Shown here piece after piece: positions 53,957-63,194 of a stretch of DNA of 64,000 nucleotides. The notes beneath the pieces are model-generated. The model saw nothing but the letters and a program-made list of their open reading frames with translations, did no database searches and was not told where the DNA came from. The stretch lies in NCBI RefSeq assembly GCF_022370835.2, contig NZ_CP092365.1, forward strand, positions 3,348,001 to 3,412,000. The letters run 5' to 3'. The position numbers and the translations under genes are program-made. The first letter of the stretch is position 1. Each line of letters begins with the position of its first letter. This DNA comes from Mycolicibacillus parakoreensis. Lineage in GTDB: Bacteria; Actinomycetota; Actinomycetes; Mycobacteriales; Mycobacteriaceae.

Positions 53957-55308
53957 TCGCGGACCCGGCCGAGCAGATGGCGCAGCGCCGGTTCCAGCGT
54001 GGCGTGGCGGAAGGTGTGCCCGGCGCCGAGCAGCCGGTCGGGGGCCACCCGCTGGCTGGCCTGCGCCATCTCGCGGGCCCCCTGGGCGCCGAGCAGCAGC
54101 CGCGGGCCCAGCGCCGGCACCGGCAGCACCGTCGGCCGGCGCAGCACCCGACCCAGGGTGCGGGTGTAGTCGAGGTTGCGCACCGGGTTCGGGGCGACCG
54201 CGTTGACCGGCCCGGCCAGGTCGGTGTCCCACAGGCCGCGGTGAAAGACGTCGATCAGGTCGTCGATGCCGATCCACGACAGCCATTGGCGGCCGTCGCC
54301 GAGGCGCCCGCCGAGCCCGGCGCGGAACAGCGGCAGCTGCAGCCCCAGGGTGCCGCCGCGCGGGGACTGCACGATCCCGGTGCGCACCGTCACCACGCGC
54401 TGCCCGGCCGCCGCGGCCGGCGCGGTCGCCGCCTCCCAGTCGACGGCGAGCTGGGCGAGGAAGTCGTCGCCGCGTTCGCTGTCCTCGGTGAGCACGGCAT
54501 CCCCGGGGTGCGCGCCGTAGTAGCCGATGCCCGAGGCCGACAGCAACGTGATCGGGGTGTCGGCGGCGGCCACCAGCTCCGCCAGCCGGCGGGTCGGTGC
54601 GATGCGCGAGTCGCGCAGCGCGCGGCGGTGCGCCTCGGTGAACCGCCCGGCCACCGACGCGCCGGCCAAATGGATCACCGCATCCACCCCGTCGAGCAGA
54701 TCCGGATGCGGGTCGGCCGGGTTCCACTGCCGCTCCCCCGGGTCGGCCGCGGCCCGGCGCACCAGCCGGACGACCCGGTGCCCGCCGGTGGACAAAAACG
54801 CCGTCAACGCCGAGCCGATGAGCCCGGAGGCGCCGGTCACCGCGATCGTGCGCGGCGCAAACCCGGCCGCCGCCGCCCGGGCGTGGGCGGCGAGGTCGGC
54901 GGCGAGTTGACGATGCCGGTAGGCGAACATCGGCCGCAGCGCGAACCCCGGGACGACGGTGTCGATGCGGTCGGTCAGGCGGGTGCGGCCGGGGCCCACC
55001 TCGGCGAAGTCGTGGGTGTGGCGCCAGCGCACCACCGCCCAGGCCGGCAGCGAGGCCAGCCCGCCGCGCCCGATCCGGTCGACGAAGCGCGCCGGCGGGT
55101 CGTAGCCGTCGGGTTGGTGGTCGGCCACCCAGCGCAGCCCGCCGGGCAGCCGCAACCGCGCGCGGCCGTCGGCCAGCGAGGCCGCCTCGGCGATCACCCG
55201 CATCGACTGCCACGGCGGGGAGAGCCGGTGGATCGCCCCCGGCCGGGCGTGCCAGGCGAACACCTCGTCGCGCGGGGCGTCGACCACACTCGAATAACTC
55301 AGTCCCAT
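53953..55308 (-). CDS. SRPBCC-SDR39U1 (TIGR01777) fusion protein
   Basis: This 451-residue protein joins an SRPBCC ligand-binding domain (about 1-145, YSSVVDAPRDEVFAWHARPG, RIGRGGLASLPAWAVVRWRH) to a TIGR01777-type extended SDR (IAVTGASGLIGSALTAFLST near 153, AVIHLAGASVAGRF, LSASGIGYYGAHPG, GGRLGDGRQWLSWIGIDDLI). SDR39U1-like enzymes bind NADP(H); the fused lipid-binding domain suggests a hydrophobic substrate. It overlaps tspO tail to tail. Related stand-alone proteins occur in many actinobacteria; function unknown. Confidence 0.9.
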   Translation of the reverse strand: MGLSYSSVVDAPRDEVFAWHARPGAIHRLSPPWQSMRVIAEAASLADGRARLRLPGGLRWVADHQPDGYDPPARFVDRIGRGGLASLPAWAVVRWRHTHDFAEVGPGRTRLTDRIDTVVPGFALRPMFAYRHRQLAADLAAHARAAAAGFAPRTIAVTGASGLIGSALTAFLSTGGHRVVRLVRRAAADPGERQWNPADPHPDLLDGVDAVIHLAGASVAGRFTEAHRRALRDSRIAPTRRLAELVAAADTPITLLSASGIGYYGAHPGDAVLTEDSERGDDFLAQLAVDWEAATAPAAAAGQRVVTVRTGIVQSPRGGTLGLQLPLFRAGLGGRLGDGRQWLSWIGIDDLIDVFHRGLWDTDLAGPVNAVAPNPVRNLDYTRTLGRVLRRPTVLPVPALGPRLLLGAQGAREMAQASQRVAPDRLLGAGHTFRHATLEPALRHLLGRVRD

Positions 55309-55372
55309 ACCGGCGACCCTAGGCCGCCGCGCCGCCCGGCGCGCGGGCGCCGTCGGCGCCGGCCGGGCCGGC

Positions 55373-56770
55373 TCACATGTTGATCATGTGCCCGACCAGC
55401 CCGTGGAAGCACTCCTGCAGCGCCTCGGACATGGTCGGGTGGGTGTGCACGTTGCGGGCCAGCTCGGTGGCGGTCAGGTCCCATTTCTGCGCCAGGGTCA
55501 GCTCGGGCAGCAGCTCGGAGACGTCGTGGCCGACCATATGCCCGCCGAGCAGCTCGCCGTAGGTCGCGTCGGCGATCAGCTTGACGAACCCGCTGGGGTC
55601 GCCCGCGCCGTGCGCCTTGGCGTTGGCGGTGAACGGGAACTTCGCCACCGTGACGTCGTAGCCCTCGTCGCGGGCCTGCTCTTCGGTGAGCCCGAAGCTG
55701 GCGACCTGCGGCTGGCAGAAGATGGCCCGCGGCATCATCCGGTAGTCGCCCAGGGGCATCGTCTCCGCCCCGCCGATGGTCTCGGCGGCCACCACGCCCT
55801 GCGCCTCGGCGACGTGGGCCAACTGCAGCAGCCCGGTGACGTCGCCGATCGCGTAGATGTGGTCGACGCTGGTGCGCAGGAACTCGTTGACGCCGATCGC
55901 CCGGCGGTCGGTGAGCGCCACCCCGGCCTCGTCGAGGCCGTAGCCCTCGACGTTGGGGGCGAACCCGATCGCCTGCAGCACCTTGTCGGCGGTGAGCGTC
56001 TCGGTGTCGCCGTCGGCGCTGACGGTGACGCTGACCCGGTCGCCGCCGTCGTCGATGCTCTCGACCTTGGTGCCGGTGCGGATCGTCACGCCCAGCTTCT
56101 TGAACTGTTTGGCCATCTCCTTGGAGACCTCGGGGTCCTCGTTGGGCAGCACCCGCGGCAGGAACTCCACGATGGTGACCTCGACGCCGTAGTTGGCCAG
56201 CACGTAGCCGAACTCCATGCCGATCGCCCCCGCCCCGGCGATGATGATCGAGTCGGGCAGGTCGCGGGTCAAGATCAGCTTCTCGTAGGTGACCACGTTC
56301 TCGGACAGGCTGGTGCCCGGGACCAGCCGGGTGCTGGACCCGGTGGCGATGATCGCGTTGTCGAAGGTGACCTCTTGGCTGCCGCCCTCGTTGAGCTCGA
56401 CCGAGACGGTGCGCGCGTCGGTGAACCGCCCGTAGCCGTGGATCTCGGTGATCTTGTTCTTCTTCATCAGGTAGTGCACCCCGGAGACCCGGCCGTCGGC
56501 GATCTTGCGGCTGCGGTCGAAGGCGACGCCGTAGTCGAAGGTGGCCTGCCCGCTGATGCCGAACATCTCGGCGTCCTTGGTGAAGATGTGGGCCAGCTCG
56601 GCGTTGCGCAGCAGCGCCTTCGACGGGATGCACCCCACGTTCAGGCAGACCCCGCCCCAGTATTTGGGTTCGACGATCGCGGTGGTCAACCCGAGTTGGG
56701 CGGCGCGGATCGCGGCGACATACCCGCCGGGGCCGGCTCCGAGGACGACGACGTCATAGTGGCTAGTCAC
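55373..56770 (-). CDS. lpdC: dihydrolipoamide dehydrogenase
   Basis: LpdC is the E3 of pyruvate and branched-chain ketoacid dehydrogenases and of the peroxynitrite reductase in mycobacteria. The 465-residue enzyme has an FAD motif [20 protein letters not shown], the redox-active disulfide [13 protein letters not shown], an NAD motif [19 protein letters not shown], a second FAD motif IYAIGDVTG and the C-terminal catalytic [12 protein letters not shown]. All catalytic residues are present. It diverges from the mycolate methyltransferase gene. Confidence 0.97.
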   Translation of the reverse strand: MTSHYDVVVLGAGPGGYVAAIRAAQLGLTTAIVEPKYWGGVCLNVGCIPSKALLRNAELAHIFTKDAEMFGISGQATFDYGVAFDRSRKIADGRVSGVHYLMKKNKITEIHGYGRFTDARTVSVELNEGGSQEVTFDNAIIATGSSTRLVPGTSLSENVVTYEKLILTRDLPDSIIIAGAGAIGMEFGYVLANYGVEVTIVEFLPRVLPNEDPEVSKEMAKQFKKLGVTIRTGTKVESIDDGGDRVSVTVSADGDTETLTADKVLQAIGFAPNVEGYGLDEAGVALTDRRAIGVNEFLRTSVDHIYAIGDVTGLLQLAHVAEAQGVVAAETIGGAETMPLGDYRMMPRAIFCQPQVASFGLTEEQARDEGYDVTVAKFPFTANAKAHGAGDPSGFVKLIADATYGELLGGHMVGHDVSELLPELTLAQKWDLTATELARNVHTHPTMSEALQECFHGLVGHMINM

Positions 56771-57042
56771 CCGTTCACCATAAACTCACCGGGTCGGCGC
56801 CGCGCCGCGACCGCCGCGCCCGGCCGCGTTTAGCCCGCCGCCGGCGCGGGTATCGGACCCGTACGAACGCGACAACCGCCGATGTCGCGAAACACCGTCG
56901 TCGCCAGCGGGTCCGGGGCGCAATTCGCCCGGGTCATCCGCTACCTTACGGTGTATGCGGAACTGCTCCGCCCGCCGACCACGACACCGATGCCGCTGCC
57001 GCAGGACCCCACGCCCCAGGACGACGAAAGACGCCAAGGACC

Positions 57043-57951
57043 ATGCACACGCCGCACACCTCCTCCTCTTCCGAGGCCCCGCGCCTGCGTCCCCGTTTCG
57101 ACGACGTTCAGGCCCACTATGACCTCTCCGACGATTTCTTCGCCCTCTTCCAGGATCCGAGCCGCACCTACAGCTGCGCCTACTTCGAGCCGGCCGACCT
57201 GACCCTCGAGCAGGCCCAGGTCGCCAAGGTCGATCTCAACCTGGACAAACTGGACCTGCAGCCGGGGATGACCCTGCTCGACATCGGCTGCGGCTGGGGT
57301 GCGACGATGTGCCGCGCGATCGAGAAGTACGACGTCAACGTCATCGGCCTGACCCTGTCGAAGAACCAGCGGGCCTACTCCCAGAACCTGTTGAACAGCA
57401 TCGAGAGCCAACGCGACCGCCTGGTGCTGCTGCAGGGCTGGGAGCAGTTCCGCACCCCCGTGGACCGGATCGTGTCGATCGAGGCGTTCGAGCACTTCGG
57501 CCACGAACGCTACGACGACTTCTTCGCCCGCTGCTTCGAGATCCTGCCCGACGACGGCCGGATGACCATCCAGAGCAGCGCCAGCTACCACCCGTACGAC
57601 CTGAACGCCCGCGGCAAGAAGCTGACCTTCGAGACCGCGCGGTTCATCAAGTTCATCGTCACCGAGATCTTCCCGAAGGGGCGCCTGCCCACCGCGGGGA
57701 TGATGGTCGAGCACGGCGAGAAAGCCGGGTTCACCGTCGACGAGTGCCTGTCGCTGCGCCCGCACTACATCAAGACGCTGCACCTGTGGTCCGAGGCGCT
57801 CAGGGCCAACAAGGACCGCGCCATCGCGTTGACCTCCGAGGAGGTCTACGAGCGCTACATGCGGTACCTGACCGGCTGCGAGTACTACTTCACCGACGAG
57901 GTTCTCGACGTCAACCTGGTCAGCTACCACAAGCCGCCCGCCGGGGCGTGA
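57043..57951 (+). CDS. mycolic acid methyltransferase, MmaA4/Hma-like
   Basis: This 302-residue S-adenosylmethionine-dependent enzyme belongs to the cyclopropane fatty acid synthase family. It has [37 protein letters not shown], the SAM motif [76 protein letters not shown] and [17 protein letters not shown]. From memory the closest family member is MmaA4/Hma, which makes the hydroxymycolate precursor of keto- and methoxymycolates. AAGGACC precedes the ATG. It is next to lpdC rather than in a mmaA cluster. Confidence 0.9.
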   Translation: MHTPHTSSSSEAPRLRPRFDDVQAHYDLSDDFFALFQDPSRTYSCAYFEPADLTLEQAQVAKVDLNLDKLDLQPGMTLLDIGCGWGATMCRAIEKYDVNVIGLTLSKNQRAYSQNLLNSIESQRDRLVLLQGWEQFRTPVDRIVSIEAFEHFGHERYDDFFARCFEILPDDGRMTIQSSASYHPYDLNARGKKLTFETARFIKFIVTEIFPKGRLPTAGMMVEHGEKAGFTVDECLSLRPHYIKTLHLWSEALRANKDRAIALTSEEVYERYMRYLTGCEYYFTDEVLDVNLVSYHKPPAGA

Positions 57952-57973
57952 ACGCCCGGAACGGTCAGTACGG

Positions 57974-58651
57974 TCAGTAGGGGATGATCCCGGCCAGGCA
58001 GCGCCCGCCCAGCGGCACGGTGACCTCGCAGTAGTAGTGGCCGTAGAGCGGGGCCGCGGCGGCCACCGAGGCGAACACGGCGGTCATCACCGCGATCGCC
58101 AACGCCGCGACCAGCGGTCTGTTGCCGGCCATCGCGAGGATCAGCCCCACGACGATGCAGACCACCGTGTAGATCAGCACCACGAACACCGCCGGGGTCT
58201 TGACCCCCAGTGCCACCCACCAGTAGTACAGGCCCACCCCGAGGGCCCCGGCGGGGATCCACACCGCGGCGAGCACCAAAAGCAGCTTCCACCATTTGAC
58301 GAAGGTGTACTGGCCGGGCACGACCACCGACCGCGCCGGCGCGGCCGCGTCGGCCGCCTCGTCGGTGATGTCGGCATAGGCGTACCCGGCCGGCGCGACG
58401 TCCCCGGAGTCCAGATCCAGCCGCGAGTCCAGGTCCGGGTCGACCACCTCCAGCGGTTCGGGGAACGGGCCGGAGTCGAACAGCGGCGCCGGCGACGGCT
58501 CGGTCAGCGGCAGCGCGGCGGTGTCGACCGCCGCCTCGCTGTCCCCGGCGTCCGCGCCGGTCTCCGAGCCGTCGGCGCCGGCCTCGGGGTCCTCCGCGGC
58601 CGCGTCGGCGTCGGTGTCGGGGGGATCGTGGGGGTCTCGCGGATCAGCCAC
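57974..58651 (-). CDS. acidic membrane protein (Rv0461-like)
   Basis: This 225-residue protein has an acidic disordered N-terminus of about 110 residues (EAGADGSETGADAGDSEAA) and four membrane helices (LLLVLAAVWIPAGALGVGLYYW, VFVVLIYTVVCIVVGLILAM, PLVAALAIAVMTAVFASVAA and a last hydrophobic end with GHYYCEVTVPLGGRC). The two C-terminal cysteines may form a disulfide. The GTG start overlaps the stop of the small membrane gene by 8 bp. By position it is Rv0461. Function unknown. Confidence 0.85.
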   Translation of the reverse strand: MADPRDPHDPPDTDADAAAEDPEAGADGSETGADAGDSEAAVDTAALPLTEPSPAPLFDSGPFPEPLEVVDPDLDSRLDLDSGDVAPAGYAYADITDEAADAAAPARSVVVPGQYTFVKWWKLLLVLAAVWIPAGALGVGLYYWWVALGVKTPAVFVVLIYTVVCIVVGLILAMAGNRPLVAALAIAVMTAVFASVAAAAPLYGHYYCEVTVPLGGRCLAGIIPY

Positions 58652-58922
58652 TCATGACCACCTCGATCGCGGCCAGGGTGGCGAACCAGCCGGGCGCGAC
58701 GGCCAACACGAACGCCCCCGCCGCGGTCAGCCAGCGCCGGCCGGCCAGCAGCAGCGTGAGCAGGCCCACCACGGTGGGCACCCCGAGCACCACCGCGATC
58801 ACCACGTCGGGGCGCACCCGGGCGTCGACGAGCAGGCTGGCCGAGATCGCGGCGAGCATCCCGACCGCGACGCCGACCAGCATGGCGCTGGCCAGCACCC
58901 AGGGGCGCGGCAGGGGAATCAC
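58644..58922 (-). CDS. small three-helix membrane protein (Rv0460-like)
   Basis: This 92-residue protein has three membrane helices (WVLASAMLVGVAVGMLAAISA, VVIAVVLGVPTVVGLLTLLL, LTAAGAFVLAVAPGWFATLAA). The GTG at 58922 lies 7 nt after a TAAAGT -10, predicting a leaderless mRNA; a longer frame upstream lacks support. By position it is Rv0460. The downstream acidic membrane gene overlaps it, so the pair probably works together. Function unknown. Confidence 0.8.
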   Translation of the reverse strand: MIPLPRPWVLASAMLVGVAVGMLAAISASLLVDARVRPDVVIAVVLGVPTVVGLLTLLLAGRRWLTAAGAFVLAVAPGWFATLAAIEVVMSG

Positions 58923-58929
58923 GCCGCCA

Positions 58930-58935
58930 ACTTTA
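58930..58935 (-). promoter_or_regulatory. -10 hexamer TAAAGT for a leaderless mRNA
   Basis: TAAAGT on the minus strand ends 7 nt before the GTG at 58922, in the 70-bp gap to the aldehyde dehydrogenase gene. It is AT-rich compared with its surroundings. Confidence 0.45.
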
Positions 58936-58991
58936 CTGCCGATGGCCCCCACCGCGGGGGGACCGACTCGCCGAAGGCGTCCCGGGCGCGC

Positions 58992-60515
58992 TCAGAACAG
59001 GCCCAACGCCTGGTCGTTGTAGGAGACCAGCAGGTTTTTGGTCTGCTGATAGTGCTCGAGGGCCATCTTGTGGTTCTCCCGGCCGAACCCGGACTGTTTG
59101 TAGCCGCCGAACGCCGCGTGGGCGGGGTAGACGTGGTAGCAGTTGGTCCACACCCGGCCGGCCCTGATGTCGCGCCCGGCCCGGTAGGCGGTGTTGATGT
59201 CGCGGCTCCACACCCCCGCACCGAGCCCGTAGAGGGTGTCGTTGGCGATGGCGATGGCCTCGTCGTAGTCGCCGAACGCGGTGACGGTGACGACCGGGCC
59301 GAAGATCTCCTCCCGGAAGACCCGCATCGTGTTGTCGCCGCCGAAGATGGTCGGCTGCACGTAGTAGCCGCCGGCGAGGTCGCCGCCCAGATCGGCGCGC
59401 TCGCCGCCGGAGATCACCGTCGCGCCCTCCTCGCGGCCGATCGCGATGTAGGACAGCACCTTGTCCAACTGCTGTTTGGAGGCCTGGCTGCCGACCATGG
59501 TGGTGGTGTCCAGCGGGTCGCCCTGACGGATCGCCTTGGTGCGGATCGCGGCCAGCTCGAGGAACTCGTCGTAGATGTCGGCCTGGATCAGCGACCGGGA
59601 CGGGCAGGTGCACACCTCGCCCTGGTTCAGCGCGAACCCGACGAACCCCTCCAGCGCCTTGTCCTGGTAGGCGTCGGAGGCGGCCAGCACATCGGAGAAG
59701 AAGATGTTGGGGCTCTTGCCGCCAAGCTCCAGGGTGACCGGGATCAGGTTGGTGCTGGCGTACTGCATGATCAGCCGGCCGGTGGAGGTCTCCCCGGTGA
59801 ACGCGACCTTGGCGATCCGGTTGGACGAGGCCAGCGGCTTGCCGGCCTCCTCACCGAACCCGTTGACCACGTTGACCACCCCGGGCGGGATCAGCTCCCC
59901 GATCAGGCTCATCAGGTACAGGATCGACGCCGGGGTCTGCTCGGCGGGTTTGAGCACCACCGCGTTGCCGGCGGCCAGCGCGGGGGCCAGTTTCCACACC
60001 GCCATCAGCAGCGGGAAGTTCCACGGGATGATCTGGCCGACCACCCCGAGCGGCTCGTGGAAGTGGTAGGCGATCGTGTCCTCGTCGATCTGGGACAAGG
60101 TGCCCTCCTGGGCACGGATCACCCCGGCGAAGTAGCGGAAATGGTCGGCGGCCAACGGCAGGTCGGCGGCCAGGCACTCCCGGATCGGTTTGCCGTTGTC
60201 CCACGACTCGGCCACCGCCAGCGCGTCGAGGTTCGCCTCGATGCGGTCGGCGATCGCCAACAGCACCTGCGCGCGCTCGGCCGGGGCGGTCTTGCCCCAG
60301 GCGGGTGCGGCGGCGTGCGCGGCGTCGAGGGCCTTGTCGACGTCGTCGCCGTCGGAGCGGGCCACCTCACAGAACACCTGGCCGGTCACCGGGGAGACGT
60401 TCTCGAAGTAGCGCCCGGCCACCGGGGGCTCCCACTGCCCGCCGATGAAGTTGCCGTACCGCGACTCGAAGCTCATCACCGCATCCGGCGAACCGGGCCG
60501 TGCATAGACCGTCAT
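58992..60515 (-). CDS. aldehyde dehydrogenase (Rv0458-like)
   Basis: This 507-residue NAD(P)-dependent aldehyde dehydrogenase has [44 protein letters not shown], the general-base glutamate in [10 protein letters not shown], the catalytic cysteine in [13 protein letters not shown] and [12 protein letters not shown]. Its overall form resembles the acetaldehyde/long-chain AldA-type enzymes of actinobacteria. In M. tuberculosis a DUF779 gene (Rv0459) follows; it is missing here. Substrate not known. It diverges from the prolyl oligopeptidase gene. Confidence 0.95.
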   Translation of the reverse strand: MTVYARPGSPDAVMSFESRYGNFIGGQWEPPVAGRYFENVSPVTGQVFCEVARSDGDDVDKALDAAHAAAPAWGKTAPAERAQVLLAIADRIEANLDALAVAESWDNGKPIRECLAADLPLAADHFRYFAGVIRAQEGTLSQIDEDTIAYHFHEPLGVVGQIIPWNFPLLMAVWKLAPALAAGNAVVLKPAEQTPASILYLMSLIGELIPPGVVNVVNGFGEEAGKPLASSNRIAKVAFTGETSTGRLIMQYASTNLIPVTLELGGKSPNIFFSDVLAASDAYQDKALEGFVGFALNQGEVCTCPSRSLIQADIYDEFLELAAIRTKAIRQGDPLDTTTMVGSQASKQQLDKVLSYIAIGREEGATVISGGERADLGGDLAGGYYVQPTIFGGDNTMRVFREEIFGPVVTVTAFGDYDEAIAIANDTLYGLGAGVWSRDINTAYRAGRDIRAGRVWTNCYHVYPAHAAFGGYKQSGFGRENHKMALEHYQQTKNLLVSYNDQALGLF

Positions 60516-60581
60516 CAGCGCTCACTCCTCGTCTCACGGTGTTATTCACCTCACAGTACCGCTGCGGTCACAATGGGGCCC

Positions 60582-62603
60582 GTGAGCACCGACCCGTACC
60601 TCTGGCTGGAAGACATCACCGGCGACGACGCCCTGGACTGGGTGCGCGCCCGCAACGCCCCGACCGTGGCGGAGTTCGCCGGCGCCGAGTTCGAGGCGCG
60701 CCGCGCGGCCGCACTCGAGGTCCTCGACACCGACGCGCGCATCCCGTATGTGCGCCGCCGCGGGGCGTACCTGTACAACTTCTGGCGCGACGCGGCCAAC
60801 CCGCGGGGCCTGTGGCGGCGCACCACGCTGGACAGCTACCGCAGCGAGCACCCCGAGTGGGAGGTGCTCATCGACGTCGACGAGTTGGGCCGCCGCGACG
60901 ACACCAACTGGGTCTGGGCCGGCGCCGACGTCATCGAGCCCGAACGCACCCGCGCCCTGGTGGCATTGTCCGCGGGCGGCTCGGATGCGGCGATCGTGCG
61001 CGAATTCGACTTGGCCACAGGAGAATTCGTCGACGACGGGTTTCGCTTGCCGGAGGCCAAGAGCCATCTGAGCTGGCTCGATGAGGACACGGTGTTGGTG
61101 GGCACCGATTTCGGGCCGGACTCACTGACCGACTCGGGGTATCCGCGCATCGTCAAACGGTGGCGCCGCGGGCAGCCGCTGGAGGAGGCGCAGACGGTGT
61201 TCAGCGGCGCGCCCGGCGATGTCATCGTCGCCGCCGAGGCCGGGCGCACCCCGGGTTTCGAGCGGACCTTCATCCGCCGCGCCCTCGATTTCTTCAACGA
61301 CGAGGTCTACGAGCTGCGCGGGCAGTCCGGCGACGCGGAGCTGATCCGCCTCGACGCCCCCACCGACGCGACGGTGTCGGTGCACCGGCAGTGGCTGCTG
61401 ATCGAGTTGCGCAGCGAGTGGCTGACCGGGACCGCCGCCTATCGGGCCGGCTCGCTGCTGGCCGCCGACTACGACGGCTTCCTCGCCGGCACGGCCACCC
61501 CGCAGGTGGTGTTCGAACCCGACGACCACACCGCGCTGCACCACTACGCGTGGACCCGCGACGCCCTGGTGCTGGTCACCTTGGTCGACGTGGCCAGTCG
61601 GGTGCAGATCGTGCGCCCCGGCGACTGGACTGCCACCGCGGTCCCGGAGATCCCGGCGAACACCACGGCGACGATCGTCGCGGCCGACGACACCGACGCC
61701 ACCGACAACGAAATCTTCATCGACTACAGCGGTTTCACCAGCCCGTCGCGGCTGCTGCACGGCACGGCCGGCGCGCCGTTGACCGAGATCAAGTCCGCCC
61801 CGGCGTTCTTCGACGCCGACGACATCGACGTCGACCAGCACTTCGCCACCTCGCCGGACGGCACCGCGGTGCCCTACTTCGTGGTGCGCCCGGCCGGGGC
61901 GAGCGGACCGACCCTGCTCGGCGGCTACGGCGGCTTCGAGGTGGCCCGCACCCCCGGCTACGACGGCGTGCTGGGGCGGTTGTGGCTGGCGCGCGGCGGC
62001 ACCTACGTGTTGGCCAACATCCGCGGCGGCGGCGAGTACGGTCCGCGCTGGCACACCCAGGCGATGCGGGAGAACCGCCACCGGGTCGCCGAGGATTTCG
62101 CCGCGGTCGCCGCCGATCTCGTCGAGCGGGGCGTGAGCACCCCGGCGCGGCTCGGCGCGCAGGGGGGCAGCAACGGCGGACTGCTGATGGGCATCATGCT
62201 GACCGCCTACCCGCAGCTGTTCGGCGCGCTGGTGTGCAGTGTGCCGCTGCTGGACATGCGCCGGTATCACCGGTTGCTGGCCGGCGCCTCCTGGGTCGCC
62301 GAATACGGCAACCCCGACGATCCCGCCGACTGGGCGTTCATCGAGAAGTACTCGCCGTACCACAACATCACCGCCGATGCGCCCTACCCGGCGCTGCTGA
62401 TGACCAGCTCCACCCGCGACGACCGGGTGCACCCCGGGCACGCCCGCAAGATGACCGCCGCACTGGAGGCCGCCGGGCACCGGGTGCGCTACTACGAGAA
62501 CATCGAGGGTGGGCATGCCGGGGCGGCCGACAACGCCCAGACCGCGTTCAAGTCGGCGCTGAGCTTCTCGTTCCTGTGGGCGATGCTGACCGGTTCGCCC
62601 TGA
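60582..62603 (+). CDS. prolyl oligopeptidase family serine peptidase (Rv0457c-like)
   Basis: This 673-residue protein has a beta-propeller N-terminal part (DPYLWLEDITGDDALDWVRA, IPYVRRRGAYLYNFWRD) and a C-terminal alpha/beta-hydrolase domain. The catalytic serine is in GAQGGSNGGLLMGI, the aspartate in SSTRDDRVHPGHA and the histidine in IEGGHAGAAD. It cleaves short peptides after proline or acts as a related exo/endopeptidase. A GTG start at 60582 follows a weak CACAAT -10 by 7 nt; an ATG at 60573 is the alternative. Confidence 0.95.
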   Translation: MSTDPYLWLEDITGDDALDWVRARNAPTVAEFAGAEFEARRAAALEVLDTDARIPYVRRRGAYLYNFWRDAANPRGLWRRTTLDSYRSEHPEWEVLIDVDELGRRDDTNWVWAGADVIEPERTRALVALSAGGSDAAIVREFDLATGEFVDDGFRLPEAKSHLSWLDEDTVLVGTDFGPDSLTDSGYPRIVKRWRRGQPLEEAQTVFSGAPGDVIVAAEAGRTPGFERTFIRRALDFFNDEVYELRGQSGDAELIRLDAPTDATVSVHRQWLLIELRSEWLTGTAAYRAGSLLAADYDGFLAGTATPQVVFEPDDHTALHHYAWTRDALVLVTLVDVASRVQIVRPGDWTATAVPEIPANTTATIVAADDTDATDNEIFIDYSGFTSPSRLLHGTAGAPLTEIKSAPAFFDADDIDVDQHFATSPDGTAVPYFVVRPAGASGPTLLGGYGGFEVARTPGYDGVLGRLWLARGGTYVLANIRGGGEYGPRWHTQAMRENRHRVAEDFAAVAADLVERGVSTPARLGAQGGSNGGLLMGIMLTAYPQLFGALVCSVPLLDMRRYHRLLAGASWVAEYGNPDDPADWAFIEKYSPYHNITADAPYPALLMTSSTRDDRVHPGHARKMTAALEAAGHRVRYYENIEGGHAGAADNAQTAFKSALSFSFLWAMLTGSP

Positions 62604-62614
62604 GCGCGCCGGGG

Positions 62615-62808
62615 CTTGTGCGCCCACGGCGGAGACTTGTGCGCCCACGGCGTCCGCGTGGCTCCCCCGCCGGGGTTTGTGCGCTCACGGCGCCCACACC
62701 AGCACTTTTCACGCCGTAGACGCACAACCCTTCGCCCTGAGTGCACACACCCGAGTGCCCACACTGGAGTACACACACCGGAGTGCCCACACCGGAGTGC
62801 CCACACCA
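62615..62808. repeat. complex repeat block between convergent genes (21-bp family plus 14-15-bp units)
   Basis: CTTGTGCGCCCACGGCG at 62615 and 62636 are exactly 21 bp apart; TTTGTGCGCTCACGGCG follows at 62676. From 62713 the core recurs inverted (CGCCGTAGACGCACAACCC, then TTCGCCCTGAGTGCACAC), so 62676-62692 can pair with 62713-62728. From 62751 to 62808 four units of about 14-15 bp, CGGAGTGCCCACAC and variants, run in tandem. The block fills the gap between the peptidase and nirD and could end transcription from both sides. Confidence 0.8.
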
Positions 62809-62822
62809 GCGGCGCGGAGCGC

Positions 62823-63194
62823 TCAGGCGGGGCGGCCCACCAGCACCTGGCCACCCGCCCCGACGCGGGTGGGGTACACCGCGACCGCGACCCCGGGGGC
62901 GTCGAGGCAGGTTCCGTCGTCGAGGGCGAACGCCTGCTTGTTGATCGGTGACTGCACGACCGGCCGCCCACCGCGATCGCCGACCAGCCCGCGGGAGAGC
63001 ACCGCCGCCCCGGAGCACGGGTCGATGTTGCCCAGTGCCGCCAGCGAGCCGTCGTCGAGGCGGAACAGCGCGGCCTGGGTGCCGTCGTCGAGCAGCACCC
63101 CGACCCCGCGGCCGGGGATCAGGTGCGCGTAGGCGCAGGCCGGGGTCCACGCGGTATCGGCGAGCAGGGTGGTCCGGTCGTCCAGCAGGGTCAT
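62823..63194 (-). CDS. nirD: nitrite reductase [NAD(P)H] small subunit
   Basis: NirD is the small subunit of the assimilatory nitrite reductase that makes ammonium from nitrite. The 123-residue protein has a Rieske-like fold but without the Fe-S ligands, as usual for NirD: ALFRLDDGSLAALGNIDPCS, GLVGDRGGRPVVQSPINKQA, FALDDGTCLDAPGVAVAVYP. The ATG overlaps the nirB stop (TGATG) and has GGAGG upstream, so the subunits are coupled. Confidence 0.94.
   Translation of the reverse strand: MTLLDDRTTLLADTAWTPACAYAHLIPGRGVGVLLDDGTQAALFRLDDGSLAALGNIDPCSGAAVLSRGLVGDRGGRPVVQSPINKQAFALDDGTCLDAPGVAVAVYPTRVGAGGQVLVGRPA

Noticed and set aside
58521..60581. An N-terminal extension of the prolyl oligopeptidase by nearly 700 codons
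   Set aside because: The extension is antisense to the aldehyde dehydrogenase and membrane protein genes; the peptidase begins naturally at DPYLWLED.
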